A program made the translations under genes and the position numbers. A stretch of 64,000 nt of DNA from Larus michahellis (Eukaryota; Chordata; Aves; Charadriiformes; Laridae), in the NCBI RefSeq assembly GCF_964199755.1, contig NC_133899.1, forward strand, positions 4,216,001 to 4,280,000. The letters are read 5' to 3'. This document shows positions 1-13,241 of this stretch, piece by piece. Every line of letters begins with the position of its first letter. The stretch's first letter is position 1. The notes below the pieces were generated by a model. The model searched no databases. It saw only the letters and a program-made list of their open reading frames with translations, and was not told the DNA's origin.

Positions 1-3000
1 GTTGGGAGTAAGTGGAGACTCAGTAGCTGGAGTAGAGGGTTCAAAGCATCCCTTATTCCATCAAGTCCTTCAGAGACAAAACGGCAAGGCAAATTCAGCT
101 GACAGCCAAAGGACACCTCCCACAGCTCCTTGGAGCAGCTGTAGGCAGGGGAAAGGTCCTTGTAAGGAGGATGCATTGAAATGTTGAAAGTCAGTGTTGG
201 AGCAATGAGTCTGCTTGAGGTTTTTTGGACAACGAAGTTTGCAAGCCCCACATCCGTATTTTGCTGAGCATGTACGCATATGTAGAGGGAAAATCTTTCT
301 CATGACAAGGTAATGAAGACAAATGCTATACAATCTCTTTCATCTGGGGCTTCATTTCAGCAAAACCTGCAGTTATTACAATCTTTCTGTCTCAATTAAC
401 TTAACACTTCTGCCAAAGAAACCCAGAACATGCTGTTTGCAGCAGGGCAGCTTTACTTTGTGCAGACTTAAACAGCTGTTTCAGACTGTGACTGAAAAGT
501 TATGGCATTTACAGCTGAGCTTTTCCAGACTTTTAAATGAAATGTAATAGCGGAAGTATTAGTTGTGTCTCTTCATCTCTGGATGCAGGTCCCCCAGATA
601 TGAGGCCTCCTGTCTTTGTCTCAAGGGGTAAAATCACACTTCTCCCAAATTAGCTTTGTAGAAAACCTATCCAGCTCCATCGAGGTTCCCGTTCCTCTAG
701 CTCTTTCCTTTGGGAGCTTGTTGCCAGCCATAAATCTGAGGCAGCCTTTGCAAATCAAAGTATCAAGTAATTTGAACATAAGGTTCTAAAGGGTGAGTAA
801 CATCTAGCAGCCTCTGCATAGCTATTTATTGGATGATTACCAGCTGGATCACTGGGTAGTCCTGCAGCAGTCAAGGCAGCTCTCTACTTCCTTCAAACAT
901 CTTCCCAACAATTGCTTGAGCAGAGGACCATTCATTCTCCATAGTCAACTCAGTGTCACTGTTGACGAAGCAAGCTGCAAAACTTGGCTGAAGTAGGATC
1001 TTCCCAACTAATAGCTTAGGATTCGTTGCTGAGCTGCCTCAAGGAGAGGTCTTCTTTGGAGCTGTGGTCTTGAATTCCCACATAGGCAGTTTTTCACACT
1101 GCTGTTATTAACTACATTGGAATATTTAAACATCTCAATAATCAGCTTATAGACAATAATTGTAAATTATTACAAAGCAACTCCTCATTCTTAAAGAACT
1201 ACCGAGAAAAACAGATTTAAACGCTGTTTGAATCAATAAAAGGAAGTTACTTAAATTAAGGGAGAAAGACTAATAAAGCACTCCTGCAGTCTATGCTATA
1301 GGAAGGCAACATTATATCCGTGAGAAAACATTGGAATTTAGGTCAGAAATTCCATAACTTAAATGCAGGTCACACATGACCTGGCACAGCAGCCAAGCCC
1401 CTACAGCCTTCCTCTCTCTCTTAGGAAGAAAACACGCTGCTTTCCCCCCTCTTCACCAACTTAGATTTATAATTACACGTAACGCAGTATCATCCTGATC
1501 GCTTTTCAAATAATTGTTTGCTAAGAGATTAGAACAGATAATAACTGAGAATATAAGCAACTTCCTTCAAGTGAATATTTGCCAGATCAGCCCATTAGTG
1601 AGAGTCACAGTCAGTAGTTTCCAAGCGGCTACTGAGACAAACACGAAGTCTCAGGAATACATAAGCAAACGCATTAGACACCATACATCTACCGCAACAG
1701 TGATTCATTAAACAAAGCAGCTTCTGGAAGCATGGAAAAAACAGGAATAACTAACAGCTTTTCCCAAAAAAAGGGGAGTAATTATTATAAATTGTCACTA
1801 CTTACAAAGTAACCACCTAAACATGTATACTCTAGGTAGTAATACTCACTCTTAATAAAAGTCTTTTTGCTGGATACATCACAAACCCAAATGCCAATAT
1901 ACTGAATCAATTTCCAAATTTTCAGAAAAAAAAAAAATCCTATGGACTTCAACTCTATTTTCCTGGAATGGGAATTTCAAATAGAAAGGCTGAGAGCGTG
2001 CTGACCAGTTTTATCTAGAGACATTTCAGCCAGTTTCACCCTCTCCTCGTTATATACTAACTCAAAATGGTTTAAATTTCCACACTCAGTGGAGAACAGA
2101 TGTAGAGAGTAATTTTTGGTTTCTCTGAAACACCAGTAGCATATTTTTGACTGAGGGCTTTGTGAACTAGTTCCTTCCAGATTGGAGGTTTGGGGCCACC
2201 ATGAGAAGAGGGGCTTCCTGATCAGAGATGAGCGAGTGCCCTGATGCACTGCCCAGAAGACGAGGGGTTACTGGCAAAACCACAGAGACATGGAAAGGGC
2301 CCCAAGGAGCCCCACTGAGCCTGCAGATCCACAAGAAATCTTGGCCTTAGCCTTGCATATCTTGGGACATAAGTAATGTCTGGACTTGCTCTGGTCTAAC
2401 AAATGCCAGGCTAAATGGCTAGATCATTACCCTTCCCGGTATGGGACTGCTCCAGCTCCCACTGGAGCCAGCTGGAGCCTTTCCATCGAACGAAGTGGGC
2501 CCATGGCTGCTGCTGTTTGTCCTTGTACGGTGCCTGCTGCCTCCCTCCCACCGCGCTGGGAGGCAGTGGGACATGAAGGTCGGGAGACGAGGGCAAATTC
2601 TGGAATCTGCAGCTATTCCTCAGAGGGGACAAAACTCCTATTTAAGGAAAGGAGAAAAACGGAGAGAGGGTTTTACGACTAGGTCCGGAACAAGGCAAGA
2701 AAAAACATTAATGTGAACGGTTTAAATCAAAGCAGATGGTTTTTACGTTTCAGTCAGCCTGGATCTTGAAAATTAATGGATAGCAGTGCCAAGGTACACC
2801 CCAAAACGTGTCCCTGTGGAAAAGTTTTGTCTGCTGACATTGCAAGTTATGAGCGCAATACTGGAGAGGTCTCATCGCAGAGCAAGACTCTGTTCCAGTT
2901 CCTGCACAAAATGAACACAATGATGGTCCCCACCCCAAAGCACAATTAACACTTGGAATTGCAATTATCCTGTGTTACCCAGTCTGCAAGTTTTGACCCT

Positions 3001-6000
3001 TGCTGGGGTCATGGACTGGTAGAAAGGGACCAGTGAAAGGCTGGAAGAGCAGTGATGGTTGACAGCAGACCAGTGTTGACAGCAGATGAGTGTTCTGAAG
3101 AGGCAGGGATGAGCAGGGTTGTGTTTCCAGGCTCTGAGGGCTTCTCTGGGTCAGGGCACTCTGAAATGTAATACAATCCCACCCAGGGTAGGGAGTAAGG
3201 GTTTACAGCGGAGTGTGAGTGAAGTTCTACTTTATAGAAACCAAACTTCATCAGAGGGCTCTACATTCATCCATCTGTGCTTGGCCTCCCTTTTCGGACA
3301 TGGGGAATATTTTGGGATTGATTCTCATTTATGACTGCCCCTGCTGTTTGGGTGTATGTTGCAGAAAACAACAGAGAAAAGAAACCCCCTGACCCTATAA
3401 AGTAGGAATGTGGGAAGTGTAAAGTCAGAAAACTGACAACAGGGAGAGAAGAACCTGAAACTATTTCTAATTCATTTTTTCAAGTGCTAACCTTTCAAGT
3501 TATGTCCCTCCTGCTTTAAATTTCCCACTTAGTAGCAGATCCTCAGCTGGGATAAACTGCTCTGGGACCACTGTACTTTAGGACAAAATCCTGTTCCCAT
3601 TGCAAGTGGAATTGCTATTGATTCTCATAGCACAGGGATTGCAGCATCTGTGCTGAAATCTGTGGGTTTCACACTCCACAGGGGGGCAAATATTGCCTTC
3701 AGACACAGTTTTCATTGAGGATTTTATGCAAGGAAATATTCCAATTGTTCAAAGGCTGCATTAAAAAAATGCTGGTTCTGCAACATTTTTAATTCAGAGC
3801 CAAATTTAAGTTAATACCTACCCTTTCCCCATGTCAGAATCAGCAATATGGAAAAAAAAAGACAAAAGATTTCTTATAAAATCTGAGAAGTGAGGTCACA
3901 GGGTCAAGGAGCTCTGGAAACCAGAAATCCTTAAGACGTATGTCTGGTTGTTTTTGTCTGAATGGGAAAGTTGCTCTGTTTGAGTCTTTTAAGCGACAGG
4001 GTTTGCAGAATGGAAACAATGGTTGCTGATAGAGATGAAGAAAAGCCCCACATCTGAGAACAAAAATGGAACTGAGACTCCACCTCAGGGCAGCGGAGAT
4101 ACAGAGTGCCTTTTGTTTTGGAGGAACTGACCCCTCGGGATTCGAAAGTCAAATACTTGACCCCAAAGAACAAACATAAAGATGTTACGTGTGTTTTGTT
4201 TTGTTTGTTTTTTAATTACTGCAAATATAAGGACCACACATAAAGACGCAGATTCACGTGGCTCTTGATGAGGAGACATGGTAGTCTGCCTATTGATGCT
4301 CAGCAAAAACCTCTGACGGGCCATTCGTTGTCAGTGCCAACACATGCAGGGAATTGCAGTCAAAGTGTTTCAAAATACAGAGGAGTGAGAGAAGATACCT
4401 TGCCTGCCTCCACAGGGTGATGTGATTAGCTCCAAGACTTTGCCTCCTGCGCTCTGTCCTTTCCCCAACATTTTGCTTTTTCCTTCTGCTTTTTTGTCAT
4501 TCTTTCTCCCCTCCCTTGAAAAAAAAACAGCTTTCTTATTTCTGCCTTCACAGCCCCGGGCTGCTCGAATTGCTGGTGCATCAGGATGGAGAATTTTAAA
4601 GGCAGGAGCCCCTTGGGTGACAATTCCACAAAGACATCAGCACCTGTTCCACGGCCATGATACACAGCTGGCTCACCCATCTCTTCCTCGATTGAAGACA
4701 AAAGTTTTCAGGCTCTTCCTTTTAAAGAATGATCCTCTTGGATTGCAAGTTAAAATAACTTTGGAGAAAAAAAAAAAAAAATCAGTTGGTCTTATTTTCT
4801 CTAGGATATGTTGCGTAGGAGTATAATATGAGTATAATTACCTTAAATCAGACATAGACCATGAAGGAAACAGATGCATATTTCTTTTAGAGATTAGATA
4901 ACCTTGCAGACTGCCCAATAGGAAACAGAGTAGAAAATGGGCAATATATCTCATAAGCATCAAGCAAATTAGTACACTGCTCAGGAAATAAGTAGATTTT
5001 ATGACTGATAGGGAAAAAAAAAAGCTTTTCAGTTTTTCAATGCAGGCTATAGCAAGATTTCATTGAAATTGCCAGCCTCTCTAACAATCACGTTTTGGCC
5101 AGCTACACCTTCTAGTTCTGCCTGGTGGTTTGAAAGAGGAGAAAAAAAAGATTTTTCCTGAAACTACACGCAGCATCTACCGCACAACAACCAGCAGTCT
5201 TTCCTGAACTTGCCATTTGAGGATTTTGGAGTTCAGGATTCCTCAAGAGCTGCTGATCATCACACGCATGGACTTCAAAGCCTAAATACTTGTGAGGACC
5301 TGGGGCTGCTCCCCAGATTGGATCAGTCCCAAAAGGAGCATTTTTGCTTTCGGAGTTGACTGTCTGTCACAAGACCAGCTTAGGAGAGGTGGGAACTTTA
5401 AAGCATCCCTCTGGCTTCTGCTTAGTAGAGATTTTCTGGTTCATTAAATCTTTGATACATTAATGGCCTGTGCGTGATTTCAGAGACTGGTGCGCCGAAC
5501 TCCTGCAGTTCAGGCCTGGAGCTTGTTAGTGTAATTTTCTAAAGATTAGCAAGCATTGATTCCACTGGGAAGCCTTGGGGAAGTGCCGTTAATCTCTTCT
5601 GACTGCTGCGGCACTGCGTGTTTATGGAGGGTGCCTACTGGGGTTCTCACTGCTGCTGGGAGATGTGATTCTTAAGGAAAGTTTTCCCTTCAGAAAAACT
5701 GCATCAATTGCAATCGAGAACCATTAGCTAATGGTAGTTTCATTGAGTCAGACGCTTCATTTTACTTCTCCCAGATTGTCTGAGCCCTGGAGGCCTTCCA
5801 CAGAAGATAGATACTGACTCAATTCTGGCTTCAGTTTCACTAACGTAACTCCTATTAACCTCAATAAGCTCAGACAGGTATGAATTGGGTGGAATTTTCC
5901 CTGCTGGAAGGACGTCGTATATATTTTAACACAGAAGAGTTGTGTATTATTACGCAGTGGAAAAAGAAAACCAACATGGATAATTCGATTTCCTAGCCAA

Positions 6001-6294
6001 AAGGTGGAAAGTACTAACATTAAGTAGAGGAAGTAATTCAATTTTCTGGTTACAAAACAGAACATTCTTGGTAGAATTAATGAACGAATGCTGAATCCTG
6101 GGCCAGTGTTTACAAATCAAATCTCACAGTACACAGGTGGGAAGGGACAATGAAAAGCCTAATTCTACATTAGGGCCACCAAAGGAGCAGCTTGGATGCT
6201 GGCTTATATTTTTAATAATTTTTTATCAATTCTACATGAGCCATGAAGTTAGGGATGTAAATGCTGCCCTTCAGTACCCTATTCTGAATGCAGA
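1..6294. other. Intergenic, no gene recognised
   Basis: Six-frame reading shows only short, unconserved-looking frames. The longest (134 codons, 4422-4826 +) is pyrimidine- and serine-rich at its start and has no domain. Contents noted: a small hairpin at 2537-2566, a pyrimidine-rich stretch at about 4440-4520 and a faint ancient repeat at 5820-5890. Otherwise nothing visible. Confidence 0.6.
2537..2566. repeat. 9-bp GC-rich inverted repeat
   Basis: CTGCCTCCC (2537-2545) pairs with GGGAGGCAG (2558-2566) across a 12-base loop. It is an isolated short hairpin in intergenic DNA with no gene nearby. Confidence 0.6.
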
Positions 6295-6350
6295 ATGATT
6301 TTCACTGATTTTCAGTTTTACACTGGTGTAAATATCAGCAGAACCTTACC
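6295..6350. repeat. Ancient repeat remnant with TTTACACTGGTGTAAAT core
   Basis: CACTGATTTTCAGTTTTACA followed by CTGGTGTAAATATCAGCAGA resembles a dispersed sauropsid repeat with a palindromic TTACACTGGTGTAA core. Fainter relatives appear at about 5820-5890, 14667-14720 and 53370-53450. Low divergence in the core is the only support. Confidence 0.35.
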
Positions 6351-7272
6351 CCAGGGAAAGTACTATCAGTTGTACGTCAGCAATCTCCAAAACAGGGAAA
6401 CAGTGAAACCTAGAAAGAGAAAAGCAAAGTGCCTAAAGAAGACAAATTGTTTGGATAGTCCGGGCATTGTTTTCTTATCTTTAGCTAAGCTGTGGAAGTA
6501 GATTTGTTGGTCCTGACAAAAAAGCCCTTTGTACTTTGTAGGAGAAGGAGACCCTGGGGGACGGAGAACAATAAGCTTCCTTTGACACGGGGATTGATTA
6601 CCTTCAGGAAGCACATGTGGATTGCTCAGAGTGATTGAATTCCAGTATTGCTTTTTCAGGATCATCTAATTATATTACAGACTCTATCATGGTCCTTTAA
6701 ATGGCCACAATCTCCTTTACCACAGTAATGAAATAACCACTGCTTAAAATAATGGTGGTGTTTTTTTTTCAAATGGGCTCAGCAGCCAGCGCTAGAGCAT
6801 TTTCCTCTTTGACAGCAAAGAGAGCTACAGGGTTGTGCTGTAACATCCATGCAGGCAGCGTGGTGTGGATCCAGCCCTTCAGTTCCCATGCTTCAGAGCT
6901 GGATAAATCACTTTTGCAGGAGGCTGCGGGAGTACGGCAGCTCCGTGCCACTCCTCGCCGGTCACAGCTAGCAGTAAAATGGTTGCTGATAGATGGACAA
7001 GAAGGAGACAACGACGGGGCAGTGCTGGGTACCCACTGCACCAGCAGTCGCATGGGCTTTGAGGACGTTATGGCCACTCAGAGTTGGAGGAGGCATAACC
7101 GGCATAAAACTTATGGCCAGAGGCCAGACGTGCTGGCAGATGCCACCAGCATGCAGGGAGCCCGGTTCTCCTTCAGTTGGCCCAGGCGGCTTTACAAACT
7201 AATGCAAACCTTTCTGAATCCGTCAGCAAAACACCAGGCTCATCCTCACCAACCAGCTTCTTGCAAACTCGA

Positions 7273-7292
7273 CTTCTTTCTTAAGAAAGAAG
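7273..7292. repeat. 20-bp perfect palindrome
   Basis: The ten bases CTTCTTTCTT are followed directly by their exact reverse complement, AAGAAAGAAG, with no spacer. A further AAGAAAG lies a few bases to the right. No known binding site comes to mind. Confidence 0.9.
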
Positions 7293-10250
7293 AACCTGGT
7301 TTAAGAAAGTTTGCCATTTCCCTTTTCCTCACAATATTTGGTTTTGGGGAGAACGCCCCGTAGCTGTGGCGTTCAGAGAAGACCTTCAACGAGGGCACCC
7401 TCCATTGCTCAAGGGCTGCCCTGCCCACACCACAGCCATCCGGCACACGGCACAAGCAGGCCTTTGTGAAAAACAAAGGAGATTCATGGCTGTTTGCTTA
7501 CAAACTTTTAAAAGCACAACTGTAATTTATGGGAGATTTCCCTTTCCTGTCATCAGTGCTAGACCTGGAGGAAAGCTCTGGGCTGCTTACTGTGGTTATC
7601 AGTGGTTTATGTGTACGCAGCCCTTCGATGCTGAGCTACCAAGGACATGTTTCCTGCACAGATGCTGTTTTTTTTGCTGAAAGTGATGAATTCCAGAGAT
7701 CACAAAAGCTAGAAAACTGTCAGCAAAGAGCTTGTGGCTCGGGGAAAGAAAAGGCAGCTGCCAGGGGCACCTTTCCCTGTGGGACCCTTGCCGTGACCAC
7801 CACCTCTGGCAGGGAATTGTTGAGGAAGAACAGTATTTCAGCGTACAAGCCAGCTCCCACGTGGAGGTCATTGAGAGCAATGGCAGAGATGTGTGGGGAT
7901 GAGGAGGGCTCCTAGAGTTTTAAAGGTTTGTGAATAAAGACCATGGGACTGGTTTACAAAAGATGCTTTCCTAAAAAGAGAACTCAAATTGCCAGAAATT
8001 CCTCCCCACTGTGGCTTCCTTGGTAGCATAGCAGTATGTCACAATCTAATGAAATTAAATTTTTTCTGATTTTGTGGAAAAAAACAACCAAACAAAAAGA
8101 TTTGTGACTTTTACAGCCTGAGGGGCTGCCCAGTTCTTCTGTGAGAGCAGAGACGGGCTACATGTGTAAATCATTCCTTCTTTTCAAACTGACCTTTTGC
8201 TACACTGGATTAAAATCTCTGCTTTATTTACAAACACCAGCTTACTGAATAAACTATTGAGGGCTGTAACTGTTGATCGATGTTAAGGACATCTGAAACA
8301 TCAAAGCAAAGGCTATTCATGGAAAGGGTTGAAAAAACATGGCAACTTGCCTCCCTTCCTTTCCAGCAACGTGCAGCGGTGATGGCTCAATCAGTTCAGC
8401 TTCTGTAAGTGTATTTTAGAAGTACGGGTTGCAACTTTTATGGGCTGAAGATTAAATACCAAACGTATTCTCAATGGCAACACACACAAATCTCCTGATT
8501 CCTCAGAGCTACAGTGCCATTTAGCTCTGTGCAGTGAATAAATATGGAAGCGCAGGCACAGGAGATGACAGGGAGGTTAGACCTGGGCTTTGAAGCTTCA
8601 GGGTTGGATCGATGTTGAAGGCACTGCGTTAGCATAGCCCTCTGGGCTGTCTAACTCCAGCAATTAAAGTCACTGGCCCAAGAAGTCAAAATGACTTTAT
8701 CAATATCATCAAAATGATATAAAATCCCTGCTCATTCCTAACTTTATGTTAGCAGCGAGATCCCTTTATGCCCTCAGCCCTAGGACCTAAATCAAAGATG
8801 TCCCCTTGAGATCATCTCCCTCAGCTTTCTCAGGTTGCAGATCCCACAAACACCAGCCCAGATTTTTGCCACATCAGTTTCGATTTCCCTCAGTCCCACT
8901 TGAATCAAAAAGTGGTTTGTTACTTGTCTTTTCATTTTGCTTTTTTCCCTTCTTCTTTTTCTTTTCTTTTTCCTGGCAGGTTGAAAAGATTAAAAGGAGC
9001 AATTAATTTTTCAGACAAAGTATTTCAACGCACACCCCCTAGTCAAGAATTGGGACGCTTGTAATAGATTTCAGATTCACACAAGCAACTGCTTTGTATT
9101 TTTCTTGCAAAAACCCAAATAAACATGCAAATCAAAGCTATCAGTGGCTTAGACTCTCATCAGAAATCATAAATAAACATGCAGTTTATTCGGAGGAAAC
9201 ACATTTTGGAGAAACTTCCAGCTTTCAACAAGGCTACAAAAGAGTGCAAAAGAGGAGGAAAACTAGGCACAGTTTCCTCTTACTCCTTTCACAATATTTT
9301 ACCTTGACATTTGCCATTTACCAGATAAATGATTTGCACCAAAATGGGAGTACTTCCATTGACGAGAGAGGATGTGCAGAGTCCAGAAGAATACTTTTGA
9401 GGACGGTTCCTTTCTGTGTTTGGCTACTGACCTCACAAGACTATTTTCCAGTGTGAATGACACTCAAATATAGCTTGCAGGATACGCTTGGCTAAATATA
9501 GCAACCCAAAGCAAAAAAGGCATTTTTATAAAAATGTACCAGGACACCAATTTCACCAGGCATGACAGCCCTTCAGCTTTGTTTTGCAATCAAGAAAAAG
9601 TTTGGTCAAATTAGTTGGCAGACACATTCTTACGATGTTGACCACCGGATGGTAATGTTACATGGTCTCTCTAGTTCTTCTCCTTGCCACGTGGGCAAAT
9701 AGCTCAGATCTGGAAGAGAAACTGCGTTTCTGCTGTTAATTATGGGAGGGAGCTGAGCCTAGTAGACCTCGAGTTTGTTCAGAGCCTTTACCTCTGTTAA
9801 AAGTTGTTTTTGTGGTAAAGCTGCTTCCTGGAACCCGGGGTATATATTAGATCCCCAAAATGGACCTTCCCCAAATACTGTTGGGAAAAACAATCTGTTT
9901 TGCTTGCAACCACAAGTTCCGTGTTACTTTGACACTTGGTGACATCCTCCCTCAAGTCCTCATGCTTTCCTGCACCTCAGGTCTCTCTCTTGGCCACATA
10001 TCTTCCCTTGAACTTAGGCTGAGCCACAGAAAGAGAAAATGAACCTGTACCCTCATGGAGCCAAAGAGGGGACACTCTGCCACACACGATTTCTTCCAGC
10101 TTTCTCAAAAACTCAGTGTCCTTGCCTTGCCTTTTGAACTAATGCCGCACCTTAGGTCCTTATGCCTCCATCACACATAAATGCCAAAGGGCCTCCACCT
10201 CTTCATATGAAGATTGTAGGCATTTTTCACTATCCTAAAGCAATACCAAG

Positions 10251-10273
10251 AAAAAAAAAAAAAAAAAAAAAAA
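10251..10273. repeat. A23 homopolymer
   Basis: An uninterrupted run of 23 A. No retrogene body is recognised to its left, so it is treated as a simple repeat. A second run of 18 A is at 55740-55757. Confidence 0.9.
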
Positions 10274-10361
10274 GCAAATTACAAGCCCAGAACATTTCAG
10301 TAATCTTTAAGTGAAGGTCACTTGTAAGTGTATAAAAGCAGAGCATTTTGTTTGCAAAAGG

Positions 10362-10432
10362 TTTTAAGCACATGCTTAACCTTAAGTGAATGAGTCCCAT
10401 GGAAAGAGGGCTCATATGCTTAAATTCACAGA
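10362..10432. repeat. Second remnant of the same ancient palindromic repeat
   Basis: TTTTAAGCACATGCTTAACC, then TTAAGTGAATGAGTCCCATG, then GGGCTCATATGCTTAAATTC follow the internal part of the repeat seen near 29.5 kb, folding around a GAGTCCCAT...GGGCTCAT axis. Divergence is high. Assignment is by remembered consensus. Confidence 0.42.
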
Positions 10433-11898
10433 TGGGCTGTAGGGTTTCGCTGGTTTGGGATCTTGGACCATGAAACACACAAAGGAGATCTGCCGGACTT
10501 CAGATGAACCACAAGGCAAATTCAATCTGCTGTGCAGCAGACTTGACGATGAAACAGTTGTACACTGGGCTAGCTTGTGTCTCCACGTGTGAAATAGATG
10601 GAGAAAAAGGGAAAAAATGTAAGAAAACAATGAACGAGGTTTCAATCTATGAAAGATTCCCTACATTTGGTAAAGAGACTCTGCCTGTTGGCTAGCAGCG
10701 AGGACTGGGGAACGCAGGAATTTCGTTGCTGTCCTGTGACTGCTTCAGACAAACCCCCGAAACTGCTACAACTACTGGCCTGAGTAGTTTGCTGCCAACT
10801 TCTTTCATCTCCTTGGAGAAAATGGGTTCCTTTAACCTCCTGGGAGAAGTGGTTAGGCAGAAGTGATTCCAGATGGGAGAGGATGGAACGGTTTTTGTAT
10901 TCACATCTGTACAACATATATGGCATAGCACAATCCAAAGAGTTTAGGGAATTAGGTGGTAAACTGTGTGGCGCTCTGTGGTTGCTGTTGAAATCAAAGA
11001 GTAAAGAAAAAAGCTGGCTTTCAGTCTCCCGATCTGTTTGAGTGTCTCTGCTGTAGGCATGTGACATGCTGCTCCTCGCATAAAAGAGTTGCAGGCACGT
11101 GCTCTCAGTAGCGTAACTTCAGATGAAATGGCCCGACCAGCAGGACATTTCCATCAGCCTGCCCTCTTGCCCAGAGGAGATAGGGTATAACTTAGTGCCT
11201 ACCTGGACCGCTTGATCTAGGGAATAAAGTAACTGTTTGTGTGAGAATTTAAGTGGCAAGATTGAAATGTGCTCAGAGTAAGAATTTGAAGATTCAGTGT
11301 TTCTATGAGCTGTCATAACCCAGGATTCTGTATCCTTCCCCAGACAGGACCTTGACAGCAATCAATAACTAGAAAAATGAAGCCAATTGTTGGCAGCAAG
11401 ATTTAATATCTCTTCAATATGGTACTTTGTTTTATTTCTGTGTCTGGCTGTCATCTGCTGGGACAAGATCTGGGGGAAGGGAAACAAAATCCAATTTTTG
11501 TTGCGTCTTCCACGATAGGAGCAAATCTGTTTTGCACCATGGGATGAGATTGCACACTCCACAGAATAACTGCTCTGTCCTCTGTTTGTCCCCCATCCCC
11601 AAATTCTCGAATTCCTCTAAAAGGTTAAATATAGTTCTGCTTTGACCTGGAAAACAAGGTATGTCTAACAGATTTTTAAGGATTAACTTTTCCAAGGTGC
11701 ATTATTTAACTCATTACTTCAGTGCTCAGCTGAACTGTCAGATTTGGTTGCTGTTGTGACACTGAATAATCTCCAATTAGACACAACAGATTCTGCTGGG
11801 AAACCAGACATAAATCAGGTAGTGCTGAGCACCAAAGCTAAATGGGCAGACTAAGCAAAACATGTGCTCAAGGGTCCCCTGCCACTCTGCATGACTAG

Positions 11899-12000
11899 AC
11901 ATGACGAGATTTGCCGGGAGGTATGCGATGGGGGCCAGCAGTGAAGTGCACATGACGAGATTTGCCAGGAGGTATGTGATGGGGGCCAGCAGTGAAGTGT
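11899..12000. repeat. 51-bp tandem duplication (two units)
   Basis: Unit one is 11899-11949 and unit two 11950-12000, each starting ACATGACGAGATTTGCC and ending GGGGGCCAGCAGTGAAGTG plus one base. I count three differences, all transitions. The length is a multiple of three, so every frame through it stays open and repeats a 17-residue peptide. No recognised gene covers it. Confidence 0.95.
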
Positions 12001-13211
12001 AGGTGTCAAATTCTTGGCACACTTGCCTTGCAATGCAAGGAGACACCAAGCAAATTCCTCGGCTTTGTACAAAGGCAGGGACTGTCTTAAGGGCAAACAC
12101 CGGCAGTGCCCGGCTTTCCGCTGGCTCCGTGGCAAACAGCTGCCTCCCTCTGCAAAGTCACGACAATTCCCTTGCACCGGTGAAAGACTGGCATTATCAG
12201 TACTAGGTGGCAACAAGTGGCACAGAAGATTCTGCTTTAAAGCAAAACAAGACCTGAGAGTCGGCAGCTCCTCTGCACAGAGATGATGCTGTGAGTTATT
12301 CTGGCTGCAAAGGTGTTTCAAAGCCGCGCCAGGGAGGGATGATGCAAAGGGAGGCTGGGTTAGAGAGTTGTGCAGGACCTTTTTGTTCTCAGTGTTTAAT
12401 GAGACAATCCCTGCTCAACCCCAGACTCTGCTGTAATTTTCAGGTTACCAGTTGAGACTGTTTATTCTGAGACTTCCAGGACTTCATACTACAGCGTTTT
12501 TTTTCTGTAATTTTGTACCGAGCCCTCACGTAAAATGTCACTATAGGAACGAGTAACAGATTACTTGCTTTACAGCGCTGGGCAATCCCAGCTCTCCTCC
12601 TGCTCAGTCCTGCAGCACGTTGAGGTCTCTTGGCATGGTGCAAATGAGATACAGAGCAAGTCAGCACACACTTATCCAAGATCTGGTGGTGGATGTACAG
12701 GAGTTATTCCCTTGACTAGTTTTAAACATGAGTCCTCACCTTAAAATAAGTATTAGTTCCTAGTTTCAAAGTCCTGCTATTGCAGACACTAATCCTAATC
12801 AATGCCACTAGTCCTAATCAGAGTCAACAACAGCTTTATCTGAAATCCAGAAAGGTGATAAACAGGTATTTTCCTCTTTCATCTACAAACTCTCCCCTCC
12901 CCCCATCAGGAAAATGTATGTTTAGTAAATACCTCTGATGACATGAAGCACTTTTTATTGTTTGAGTTAAATGAATGTCATAGACTTAATTAGTTACACA
13001 TTTCCCTAGCAGGAAAAGGGAAGCCATTAAAACTACTGCATTAAAATATCCCTCAATTGCTGTTTCTTTGCAGATGATTTCAATTGTGTTCATCTGCCTT
13101 TTCCCGCTGAGTGGTTTCAGCAGAGATGTTGAGGAGCGGCACTGGGTGAGCTTCTGCAGGTCCTGCTGTTCTGCCATGTGTGCCCACATCACCCTGGCTA
13201 ACAGCCCTGCT

Positions 13212-13241
13212 CCCTCCCCATCCCGGCCCTCCCCATCCCGC
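13212..13241. repeat. 15-bp C-rich tandem repeat
   Basis: CCCTCCCCATCCCGG is followed at once by CCCTCCCCATCCCGC, in a wider C-rich stretch (about 13206-13250). It is a slippage-type repeat with no other meaning visible. Confidence 0.85.

Noticed and set aside
4422..4826. 134-codon frame with a hydrophobic start resembling a signal peptide
   Set aside because: The hydrophobic residues come from a pyrimidine-rich DNA tract (codons for Phe, Leu, Ser, Pro), and the end is a poly-A encoded lysine run.
6752..7363. 203-codon frame as an annotated protein gene
   Set aside because: No recognisable domain, no convincing start context or splice structure, and overlapping frames on both strands. Kept only as a finding.
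10251..10273. A23 run as the tail of a processed pseudogene
   Set aside because: No recognisable gene-derived sequence lies to its left, and there is no clear polyadenylation signal or target-site duplication.
11851..12321. 156-codon minus-strand frame as a gene with an internal peptide repeat
   Set aside because: The peptide repeat is a by-product of the 51-bp DNA duplication, and other frames are open as well. No family resemblance.
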